A stretch of 28,027 bases of DNA from Candidatus Sumerlaeota bacterium (lineage in GTDB: Bacteria > Sumerlaeota > Sumerlaeia > JADFCT01), in assembly GCA_017161665.1 (NCBI GenBank), contig JADFCT010000007.1:1-28027 (forward strand). The letters are read 5' to 3'. Positions 8,969-16,141 of the stretch are shown here, piece by piece. The notes below the pieces were generated by a model. The model did not search any database, was not told the origin of the DNA, and saw nothing but the letters and a program-made list of their open reading frames with translations. The number at the start of each line of letters is the position of its first letter. Positions within the stretch are counted from its first letter, which is position 1. A program made the translations under genes and the position numbers.

Positions 8969-10351
8969 TTAGTAGTCGATCCATCCCGCTCCACGCATCA
9001 GGCGATGGAGCCAGGACTCTCCCCACGGCCCCCGAACACCTAACTCAAAGGCGCCGGTCAGGGCGTACCCCACCGAGACCAGGGAAACGAAGAACAAGAC
9101 CCCCGCCAGGGTCCAAAAGATCCGAGAGTGGCGGAACCGTTCCACGGTGGCTCCCGAGGCAAGCAGCCAGAACGGAATCACCCAGAACAGCCAGCGCGGT
9201 CCCTGACACACGCCACCGTAGTTGGGAGTCCGCAAGGCGTATGCTAACAAAAGGACCAATGACAAGACACCCCCCGCGCGGTGGACCCAACGTAAAGGCC
9301 CCCGATCCCAGATCATGCCATACAGCCCGAGCAATAAGATCGGGGTCAGACTGAAGAAACCATGATGACCACAGAGGAAATGAAAAGCATACATGCCTTT
9401 GCTTTCACCCTGGATGGCGTCGATTCCCTTCAGGCCGCCAGCCCACAGCCCGCTGCCGGGGTAGGAAAAGCGCTCGGTAGCGAAATTCGTTGGAATGACC
9501 GAGCCCGTCGAGGCGTAGGTCGCCCACAAAAAGGCCCCAAGAATCACTAGAGCCATTGGCAGTCCCCAGATCAGTGTCGGCCGCCAATGCCCCACCAACA
9601 ACCACACCAGCAGTCCACCGGCGAAGAGGACCGACGGCAGATCATTGACGGCCGCCCAAGCGGAACATCCGCCACACAAGGCGAACCAGCGCCATTCCTG
9701 GCGTCCGACAATTTTAATCTGTATGGCAGCGGCCAGGGCAAAAAAGACAGCGACAGCCGCCACCGTGTGATTGTTGAGTGTTACCGAATACGCGGTCAAA
9801 TAGGTCCCGAAAGCGGCAAATACAACACATGCAAGACGTGTCTCGTCGCTGTATTCCAGTCGCCGCAACACCCGGTCGAAAACATACAGCAGCCCCATGA
9901 AGGGCAGAATATTGAGGAACACCAACAGCGTCCGGATCAGCGCCCCATCGTCCCCCGGCAGTTCCCATCCGGTAACGGCGCCAAGCGCCATAGCCACGCC
10001 GCTCAGGACGGTGGGGAGCAATGCCGGCTTGCTGGAGTAAAAATGGCCGTCCGCGCGCCGGAACCATCGGTCAATTGTATGATAGGGCGCGCCATCTCCT
10101 GGCGCCGGGGGATGAAGGGGATAGGTGTTTTTATCCGGTTTTCGGGCTTTTCCACGCGCCAGCGCCTCCCAGACCGGATCCTCAGCAGGCGGATCAATCA
10201 CATAACCGCGTCCATGGGTCAAAGCCCACACGGTGTTCCACCGTGACGCGTCATTGACACTCATCACTGGCGGCAAACGAAGCATCGCTCCCACGAGAAC
10301 GATTCCAGCCGTCGCCATGATGAACTGTATGGTAAAATCCGTATTACGCAT
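8969..10351 (-). CDS. Multi-pass membrane protein, probable GT-C-fold glycosyltransferase
   Basis: Integral membrane protein of 460 aa from the chosen start, with about ten hydrophobic helices. After the first helix (residues 8-24) the first outer loop contains NDASRW (33-38) and later DGHFYSSKPALLP (101-113). An acidic residue just after helix 1 plus a Lys-Pro motif before helix 2 is the pattern of ArnT/PMT-like GT-C glycosyltransferases that use lipid-linked sugars. I infer that class but cannot name donor or acceptor. The frame is open to an ATG at 10417; the start at 10351 is preferred because it directly precedes the first membrane helix, though neither has a strong ribosome binding site. 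It is divergent from the thioesterase gene and lies 122 bp upstream of the MASE3 gene on the same strand. Confidence 0.72.
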   Translation of the reverse strand: MRNTDFTIQFIMATAGIVLVGAMLRLPPVMSVNDASRWNTVWALTHGRGYVIDPPAEDPVWEALARGKARKPDKNTYPLHPPAPGDGAPYHTIDRWFRRADGHFYSSKPALLPTVLSGVAMALGAVTGWELPGDDGALIRTLLVFLNILPFMGLLYVFDRVLRRLEYSDETRLACVVFAAFGTYLTAYSVTLNNHTVAAVAVFFALAAAIQIKIVGRQEWRWFALCGGCSAWAAVNDLPSVLFAGGLLVWLLVGHWRPTLIWGLPMALVILGAFLWATYASTGSVIPTNFATERFSYPGSGLWAGGLKGIDAIQGESKGMYAFHFLCGHHGFFSLTPILLLGLYGMIWDRGPLRWVHRAGGVLSLVLLLAYALRTPNYGGVCQGPRWLFWVIPFWLLASGATVERFRHSRIFWTLAGVLFFVSLVSVGYALTGAFELGVRGPWGESWLHRLMRGAGWIDY

Positions 10352-10587
10352 AAGGTTTGGTTGGCCTCTGACGGGTCCTTTCCCAATACAATCCAGAAGC
10401 AAGGGAGCATAAGCCATTATTTCGGTTTGATAAAGGCCTTTTTCCGCCAGGATCGGTCTGCGCTCCTCGAAACGAGTTGATCAAATGATCGAGGTAAAAA
10501 AAGGGGCGCCCCCACCAAAATAAGCGATGATTCCCGAGCCATCTCACCGCATAATGCAAGGGCTCATTCAATGAAGGAGGCATAGGC

Positions 10588-10983
10588 ATGGCGACAGACA
10601 TAGCGGTTTGGGAACGGGACGCGTTCGCCCGGTCCATCGGCATTGAACTGATTGAGACCGAACCAGGGCGAGCCGTCGTGGCGATGACGCTGACACTGAA
10701 CCACCTGAACGGCGTAGGGACGGCCCACGGCGGCGCCCTTTTTTCCCTGGCGGATTTCGCTTTCGCGGTAGCGTCCAATTCACGCGGCCTGGTGGCGGTG
10801 GCCCTGAACACGACTATTTCCTTCGTCAAGGCCGTTTCGGAGGGGCGGTTGACGGCGACAGCGCGCGAGGAATCGCTCAGCCCCCGAATCGGCGTCTATG
10901 CCGTGGAAGTCAAAGATGAGAAGGGTGAACTCGTCGCCTTATTCCAGGGGACGGCCTATCGCAAGAAGCCCCGCCCCGTTTAA
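10588..10983 (+). CDS. PaaI-family hotdog thioesterase
   Basis: Small cytoplasmic acyl-CoA thioesterase of the hotdog fold (131 aa, typical length). The PaaI signature is clear: N41, HGG at 47-49 and D56 in AHGGALFSLADFA, the residues that bind and activate the thioester in this family. The phenylacetate-type substrate cannot be assumed because no paa genes are nearby. AAGGAGG lies 7 nt before the ATG, the best ribosome binding site in the window. It is divergent from the GT-C-like gene, with a 236-bp intergenic region, and is the first gene of the long plus-strand run. Confidence 0.92.
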   Translation: MATDIAVWERDAFARSIGIELIETEPGRAVVAMTLTLNHLNGVGTAHGGALFSLADFAFAVASNSRGLVAVALNTTISFVKAVSEGRLTATAREESLSPRIGVYAVEVKDEKGELVALFQGTAYRKKPRPV

Positions 10984-11027
10984 TTCTGAATCGAATCATG
11001 GCGCTTGACCATGGAGACTGCCTTTTG

Positions 11028-12149
11028 ATGAATCTATTTATTGCGATGCCATTGTGGTCGCCTGCTCCATCGCGAATGGCATATTTGCGTTATGCCCTTG
11101 GGACGCTGATTCTTTGGGGCCTGCTTTTTTCGGGAGCGTTGGCGCAGAACGCTACGCCGGAGGCTGTTTCCGAAGATTCGGACGACGCAATCGGACTTTT
11201 CATCAACCCCGATCCGACTCCCGTTCTCCTGGAAAACACCGCATTAACCACATCGTCCCTATCGACGGTTCCATCGCCGCGCACTTACTTCCGAATCGGC
11301 TATCATGCGCGGACCTCGCAGGCGGACCTGACGCCGGCTTTCTACGAAGCCATGGCGGCGGCCCTTGAGCGGGATCCGTCCATCCAAGCGGCGCTTCAGG
11401 CGGCGGGGTATCCATCGGATCGGATTGACGCCTTGCGCGCAGAAGATCACGTTTCACTGATTCGCCGAATGAATCAAAATGAGTTTGACCTGGTTTTTTG
11501 TTCAGCGCTGGCCTTTGTGGAACAGAAAGGCGACTATCGGGCCATTTTCCAGACCTACAGCGCCAACCGTCGCGACTCGCAATCCGTTTCGGGTGTGCGG
11601 CGCTGGGGGCTGGCTGTCGTCTCTCGGAAGCATCCGATTCTGAGGGGACCGGGCGTCAACGCCCGGTTTGTACGCAACGCGCGAGCGGCGGTCGTCAGCA
11701 ACCACAGCGCCGCCGGTTATCTGTATCCCATGAAAGCATTGCGGTCCAAGTTTGGCGCCATGCCACGGGATTTGATCTTTTGCGATTCGTCCGATGAAGT
11801 GGCCAAATTTGTAATCAACGGCCTGGTGGATATTGGGCTATTGGACGAAAAAGGTTTATTTGATGTGGCGGCACAGATTCCAGGGCGCCCCGCCGTCGAA
11901 GACCTGGTTTCGGTGGAAGCCCGGGCGCCGGCCTTGACGGATCCGGTGTTGCTGCGAACCGACCTGCTGCGACCAAAGACCGAACTTCAGCCGGCGCTGT
12001 TCGCCGGTATTTCAACGTACTGCGAGGAGCGGGGAAACGACCCCATCAAAATCGTGAACATCGGCGGCGGCATCCGGGTAGATAGTCCGCTGGGCATTTA
12101 TGAAGAAGTGCTCGAAGAACTTCGCGCCTTGGAAGGCGACCAACCATGA
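11028..12149 (+). CDS. PhnD-like periplasmic solute-binding protein paired with a histidine kinase
   Basis: Exported binding protein of 373 aa from the chosen start, resembling the substrate-binding proteins of phosphate/phosphonate ABC transporters (PhnD family). A signal peptide ends near ALA|QNA (residue 39) without a lipobox cysteine. The mature part begins after a Ser/Thr/Pro-rich stretch with FRIGYHARTSQADLTPAFYEAM and contains family-like segments such as EFDLVFCSALAFVE and VSNHSAAGYLYPM. The frame opens at 10998, but GGAG lies 11 nt before the ATG at 11028; a third ATG at 11076 would still leave a signal peptide. No permease or ATPase follows. Its stop overlaps the kinase start by ATGA, so it most likely presents a ligand to that kinase and does not drive import. 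The ligand is unknown. Confidence 0.82.
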   Translation: MNLFIAMPLWSPAPSRMAYLRYALGTLILWGLLFSGALAQNATPEAVSEDSDDAIGLFINPDPTPVLLENTALTTSSLSTVPSPRTYFRIGYHARTSQADLTPAFYEAMAAALERDPSIQAALQAAGYPSDRIDALRAEDHVSLIRRMNQNEFDLVFCSALAFVEQKGDYRAIFQTYSANRRDSQSVSGVRRWGLAVVSRKHPILRGPGVNARFVRNARAAVVSNHSAAGYLYPMKALRSKFGAMPRDLIFCDSSDEVAKFVINGLVDIGLLDEKGLFDVAAQIPGRPAVEDLVSVEARAPALTDPVLLRTDLLRPKTELQPALFAGISTYCEERGNDPIKIVNIGGGIRVDSPLGIYEEVLEELRALEGDQP

Positions 12150-13381
12150 AGCACTCCAAGGGGCATTATATCCTGTACGCTTTGACGGCCATTACCCTGA
12201 CCGTATCGCTGGCCATGCTGGTCTGGCTTCATCAGCTCTATGCGCATAACCGCATCGCCTGGCTCGGCGACATGCGCGCGTTGTTTACGCGCGACGAAGC
12301 CCTCCGACCGCCCCATGACCTGGGATTCAAATTCCGCTATATTGAGCAACTGGCCAAAATTGTCACATCCGGCCCCTTCGCTCAGGATATTTATGTCTCC
12401 AAGGTGCTCGCCGACGGCAGGGAACATGTGGTCCATCCCTTTTATTTTGATTCATCCCCTCCCAACTGGCGCGAGTCATTGGCCTCCTGGACGCGCCTGA
12501 CACTTCGGCACAACGATAACGTTTACGGCTATCTCTATATCAAGGAAGACCTGACGGCGCAACGCAGTGTCCAGGCGGCGATCGGTGTATTGGGCGGGCT
12601 TTTATTGCTGACACTGGGCATGTTAACGTGGGGGCTGGTTTCGAAACAGAGTGAACTGAAGGGCGCCTATGTGGCATTGGCCGAAAAAGACCGGCAAATG
12701 ATTCGCCTGGAGCGGCTGTCGCTCGCCGGTCAGCTAAGCGCCAATATCTTTCACGACATCAAAAAACCGATGGCAAACATCAAGCATACCCTTCCCGAGT
12801 TGATTGAGTTTTTTAAAGATCAGTCGATCGCGCCAGAAGGACTTGAAAACATCCGGACCCAAACGGATTTATTCTTTTCAATTCTCAAGGATCTGGGCCT
12901 GGAACGATTTGTGCGGACACAGGACACGCAAAATGTCTTTGTGGACCTCAACAGCATTTTGCGTCAGTCCTGGGCGCTGGTTCAATATGAACGCAAGACA
13001 ATCGAGACGATCTGGCGGCTGGATGAATCAGATTCCATCCTGGTCCTGGCCCCACCCTACCGATTGATCCAGGTGTTATCCAATCTGATCCTGAACGCCT
13101 ATCAGGCCATGGATGGTAAAGGGATCATGGTTCTGACATCGGCCCGCCAAGGGGACCGGGCCATGATCGAAGTCATTGACGACGGACCGGGATTGCCGGA
13201 AGGCATGAAAGAGCGTTTGTTTGAACCCTTCGCCTCGACAAAAGGCGAGGAGGAAGGCAGCGGGCTGGGGCTGTATATTTCGAGATCAATCCTTGAGGGA
13301 CTGGGCGGTTCACTGGAACTGGTTCCATCCCAGATCGGCGCTCACTTCCGCGTGACGCTGCCGGTCGCTCCGGGCGAATGA
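12146..13381 (+). CDS. Transmembrane sensor histidine kinase with DIKKP-type H-box
   Basis: Inner-membrane kinase of 411 aa. Helix 1 (about 8-29) and helix 2 (about 142-166) flank a periplasmic domain of roughly 110 residues. The phosphoacceptor is probably H203 in IFHDIKKPM, which differs from the usual HE(L/I)RNP. The ATPase domain has an N-box with N313 and N317, a G1 box DDGPG (345-349), F-box FEPFAS (359-364) and G2 box GSGLGLYIS (371-379), so it looks active. The ATGA overlap with the PhnD-like gene indicates translational coupling and a joint sensing unit. No response regulator follows: the next gene is a DNA glycosylase, 31 bp downstream. Confidence 0.93.
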   Translation: MKHSKGHYILYALTAITLTVSLAMLVWLHQLYAHNRIAWLGDMRALFTRDEALRPPHDLGFKFRYIEQLAKIVTSGPFAQDIYVSKVLADGREHVVHPFYFDSSPPNWRESLASWTRLTLRHNDNVYGYLYIKEDLTAQRSVQAAIGVLGGLLLLTLGMLTWGLVSKQSELKGAYVALAEKDRQMIRLERLSLAGQLSANIFHDIKKPMANIKHTLPELIEFFKDQSIAPEGLENIRTQTDLFFSILKDLGLERFVRTQDTQNVFVDLNSILRQSWALVQYERKTIETIWRLDESDSILVLAPPYRLIQVLSNLILNAYQAMDGKGIMVLTSARQGDRAMIEVIDDGPGLPEGMKERLFEPFASTKGEEEGSGLGLYISRSILEGLGGSLELVPSQIGAHFRVTLPVAPGE

Positions 13382-13412
13382 CGCGGCGCCGAATTCAATC
13401 AGGGAGCGAGCG

Positions 13413-14123
13413 ATGCAGGGGGGGAAGCAAACCATTCGTCCATCCCGGACGCCGTTGCGGCGGAAAACCGCCACGTTGCTGAACGCCTATCAGGCCATGA
13501 TCAACGCCTTCGGTCCCCAACACTGGTGGCCGGCCGAGACACGGGAAGAGGTGATTATCGGCGCCGTTCTGACCCAGAACACGGCGTGGAAGAATGTGGA
13601 AAAAGCCCTGGATCAACTCAAGGCCGCCGGTTGCTGTGACCTGCGGGGAGTGGCCACGGCGGGCGAGGCGGAGCTGGCGCAATGGATTCGCCCGGCCGGT
13701 TACTACAACATCAAAGCCCGACGGCTTCAGTCCGTGGCCCGTTTTTTCATGAATGGGCAGGGAGCGGATCTGGAACGTTTCCAGAACCAGAAGACGGACG
13801 TATTGCGTGAGGATTTGCTGCGCGTTCACGGCGTGGGCCGGGAGACAGCGGATTCCATTCTGCTGTATGCGCTGGACCGGACGGTCTTTGTCATTGACGC
13901 CTATACGCTGCGAATCGGCGCGCGCCATGGCTGGTATCCAACGGGAACCGATTATGAATCGGCGCGGCACTTTTTTGAACGGTCCCTGCCCGTGAGCCGA
14001 CCGCTCTTTAATGAATATCACGCCCTGCTGGTTCGGGTGGGCAACCGATTCTGCAAGCCGCGCCCCCACTGCGACGCGTGCCCCCTACGGGCCCGGGGCT
14101 GCGGCCCAATCCATCTGGAATAA
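13413..14123 (+). CDS. Endonuclease III-like HhH-GPD DNA glycosylase with Fe-S loop
   Basis: Base-excision repair glycosylase of 236 aa. The helix-hairpin-helix is VHGVGRETA (138-146), and the conserved catalytic aspartate is D162 in VIDAYT. The position that is the Schiff-base lysine in E. coli Nth (GVGRKTA) is E144 here, so a monofunctional glycosylase without AP-lyase activity is expected, as in the MagIII-like 3-methyladenine branch. The C-terminal cysteines C214, C220, C223 and C230 are spaced X5-X2-X6, where classical Nth has X6-X2-X5; they probably still hold a [4Fe-4S] cluster. GGGAG precedes the ATG. It follows the histidine kinase by 31 bp and may ride on that transcript. The exact substrate lesion is not determinable. 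Confidence 0.9.
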   Translation: MQGGKQTIRPSRTPLRRKTATLLNAYQAMINAFGPQHWWPAETREEVIIGAVLTQNTAWKNVEKALDQLKAAGCCDLRGVATAGEAELAQWIRPAGYYNIKARRLQSVARFFMNGQGADLERFQNQKTDVLREDLLRVHGVGRETADSILLYALDRTVFVIDAYTLRIGARHGWYPTGTDYESARHFFERSLPVSRPLFNEYHALLVRVGNRFCKPRPHCDACPLRARGCGPIHLE

Positions 14124-14173
14124 TGCCCGTATTGGCGAGGCGCGATGGCCGATTTGTTTTGGGCATAAAACAG

Positions 14174-14187
14174 TTGACACGTGTAAA
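14174..14187. promoter_or_regulatory. Near-perfect palindrome upstream of the symporter, possible operator
   Basis: TTGACACGTGTAAA has an 8-bp perfect core (ACACGTGT) extended by two further paired bases on each side. It lies about 110 bp upstream of the symporter start in an otherwise gene-free 173-bp stretch. The first six bases also match a -35 box, but no good -10 lies at the right distance. It could be a regulator site for the sugar transporter or chance. Confidence 0.3.
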
Positions 14188-14283
14188 ATTTTCGAGAAAA
14201 CTTCAAAACGAGCGGTTTCCAACAGGAGACCCTGAACCGACGCCGCAGTGGCCGGAGCGGATTTGGTCAAATAAACACACAGA

Positions 14284-14289
14284 AAGGGA
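14284..14289 (+). promoter_or_regulatory. Ribosome binding site deciding the symporter start
   Basis: AAGGGA lies 7 nt before the ATG at 14297. It supports this start over the upstream in-frame ATG at 14078, which overlaps the glycosylase gene and would add 73 polar residues unlike the family. Confidence 0.6.
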
Positions 14290-14296
14290 AACAGCG

Positions 14297-16042
14297 ATGC
14301 AGGCAATTGATTGGGTGATGATTGCAGGGTACTTCGGAGTGCTGCTGGGCGTGGCCTGGTGGGTAATCTCTAAAAACAAAGACACGGCGGATGACTATTT
14401 TCTGGCCGGTCGAAATCTGGGATGGTGGGTGGTTGGCGCGTCGATCTTCGCGTCGAATATTGGGTCCGAACACTTGGTGGGCCTGGCCGGTTCCGGCGCC
14501 ACTGACGGCGTGGCCATGGCGCACTACGAATTGCACGCCTGGTGTCTGCTGGTACTGGGCTGGGTGTTGGTGCCGTTTTATACGCGGTCCAAGGTCTTCA
14601 CCATGCCGGAATTTCTGGAACGGCGTTTTAATCCCACCAGTCGCTGGGTTCTGTCCATTATTTCCCTGGTGGCCTATGTGGTGACCAAGATCGCCGTGGG
14701 AATCTTTGCGGGTGGGATCGTCTTTTCGGTTTTGTTGCCGGATATGCGACTCGGCCCTCTGGACAGTTTCTGGCTCGGATCCATTCTGGTGATCGTCCTG
14801 ACCGGGGCCTATACGATTATGGGCGGTCTGCGAGCGGTAGCGTATACCGAAGCGATGCAGACCCTGGTGCTGATCCTGGGATCGATCCTGGTCACGTATT
14901 TTGGCCTGAAGGAATTGGGCGGCTGGGGCCAACTGCGGGAAATCTGCGGTTCTGATATGTTCAATCTGTGGAAACCCTTGGTCCCGGAGGGTGTGGAGGC
15001 CACGTGGGCTCCGATTAAAGAATCGGGACGGATGGCCTGGTACTTCAATGATAACTATCCGTGGCTGAGTATGCTCTTTTGCGCGCCGGTGATCGGATTG
15101 TGGTATTGGTGTACGGACCAGTACATCGTTCAGCGCACATTGGGCGCGCCCAACGAAACAGAAGCCCGCCGCGGTTCGATCTTCGCCGCCATGCTCAAAC
15201 TGTTGCCGGTTTTCATCTTCATCATCCCGGGAATGATCTGTTTCGCGCTGGCCCAATCGGGTAGCTCAGACGCCCTTCGCGAAGCCTTGATCGGCCCGGA
15301 CGGGGAAGTCATTCGCGATGAGGCGCAGAAAGCATTCCCGCTTCTGGTAGCCAAGGTGCTGCCCGTGGGGATTCGTGGTATTGTCGTGGCCGGACTTCTG
15401 GCGGCGCTGATGAGTTCGCTGGCCGGTGTGTTCAACGCCTCCGCGACCCTGTTCACGATGGATTTTTATTCACGGCTTCGTCCCGACGTATCCCAGCACC
15501 GCCTGGTCTGGATCGGTCGCGTGGCCACGTCGGTCATGGTTCTGATTGGTCTGGCCTGGATTCCGGTGATTCAGGGCGGCCGCGGACTGTACGACTATTT
15601 GCAAGGGGTTCAGGCCTATCTGGCGCCTCCGATTTTTGTTGTTTTCTTCCTGGGAATATTCTGGAAGCGGCTCAACGGGGCCGGATGTCTGGCGGCTCTG
15701 ATCGTGGGCTTCATCATGGGCCTGTTCCGTCTAGCCATTGACACCCCCGTCAAGTTGATGGAGAATTTCAACTATACAGAAGGCTCATTCTTCTGGATCA
15801 TGAACAACATGTTCTTTCAGTACTACAGTATGTTGATTCTGGCGGTGTGTATGATCGTCATGGTTGTGGTCAGTTATCTGACCCCGCAACCGGATTATGC
15901 CCGGATCAGCGGTTTGACTTTCGGCACGATGACGGATTCAGATCGCAAAGCCACCCGCGACAGCTGGAGCAAGGTGGACGTTATCGCGTCGGCCTCTGTC
16001 CTGGTGGCGATTCTGGCCGCGTACCTGTACTTCCGCGGATAG
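14297..16042 (+). CDS. SGLT-type sodium/sugar symporter (SSS family)
   Basis: Inner-membrane transporter of 581 aa in the sodium:solute symporter family, with about 14 membrane helices. Several segments match the sugar-transporting SGLT branch closely: ASNIGSEHLVGLAGSGA (52-68), YWCTDQYIVQR (270-280) and LMSSLAGVFNASATLFTMD (371-389), the last containing the serines of the conserved Na2 site. The substrate is therefore probably a monosaccharide such as galactose or glucose, which would fit the beta-galactosidase elsewhere in the window; the link is inferred. The start at 14297 places the first helix at the N-terminus as usual. The gene ends just before a strong intrinsic terminator, so it appears to close a transcription unit. 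Confidence 0.93.
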   Translation: MQAIDWVMIAGYFGVLLGVAWWVISKNKDTADDYFLAGRNLGWWVVGASIFASNIGSEHLVGLAGSGATDGVAMAHYELHAWCLLVLGWVLVPFYTRSKVFTMPEFLERRFNPTSRWVLSIISLVAYVVTKIAVGIFAGGIVFSVLLPDMRLGPLDSFWLGSILVIVLTGAYTIMGGLRAVAYTEAMQTLVLILGSILVTYFGLKELGGWGQLREICGSDMFNLWKPLVPEGVEATWAPIKESGRMAWYFNDNYPWLSMLFCAPVIGLWYWCTDQYIVQRTLGAPNETEARRGSIFAAMLKLLPVFIFIIPGMICFALAQSGSSDALREALIGPDGEVIRDEAQKAFPLLVAKVLPVGIRGIVVAGLLAALMSSLAGVFNASATLFTMDFYSRLRPDVSQHRLVWIGRVATSVMVLIGLAWIPVIQGGRGLYDYLQGVQAYLAPPIFVVFFLGIFWKRLNGAGCLAALIVGFIMGLFRLAIDTPVKLMENFNYTEGSFFWIMNNMFFQYYSMLILAVCMIVMVVVSYLTPQPDYARISGLTFGTMTDSDRKATRDSWSKVDVIASASVLVAILAAYLYFRG

Positions 16043-16072
16043 TCCAGGAAGACCAGGACGTAACGACTACGG

Positions 16073-16121
16073 CGCGGAGGGCGGTATGGGGATGCACCCC
16101 CCACCGCTCTCCGCGTCTTTT
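16073..16121 (+). terminator. Strong rho-independent terminator after the symporter
   Basis: A 13-bp stem pairs 16073-16085 (CGCGGAGGGCGGT) with 16103-16115 (ACCGCTCTCCGCG), with a single G-U wobble. A second inner GGGG/CCCC pairing lies in the loop, and TCTTTT follows at 16116-16121. It begins 30 bp after the symporter stop and ends 20 bp before the next start, so it should separate the symporter from the hydrolase unless read through. Confidence 0.88.
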
Positions 16122-16141
16122 CCAATACGGGAGATGGAATC

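Noticed and set aside
10502..10525. Minus-strand GC hairpin followed by a T run in the divergent intergenic region
   Set aside because: The stem is only 4 bp with a 3-nt loop, and it lies upstream of both flanking genes, where a terminator would have no obvious purpose.
14267..15256. A 329-codon minus-strand open frame
   Set aside because: It is antisense to the SGLT-type symporter. Its composition is rich in Gln, His and Arg, typical of a shadow frame of a hydrophobic protein.
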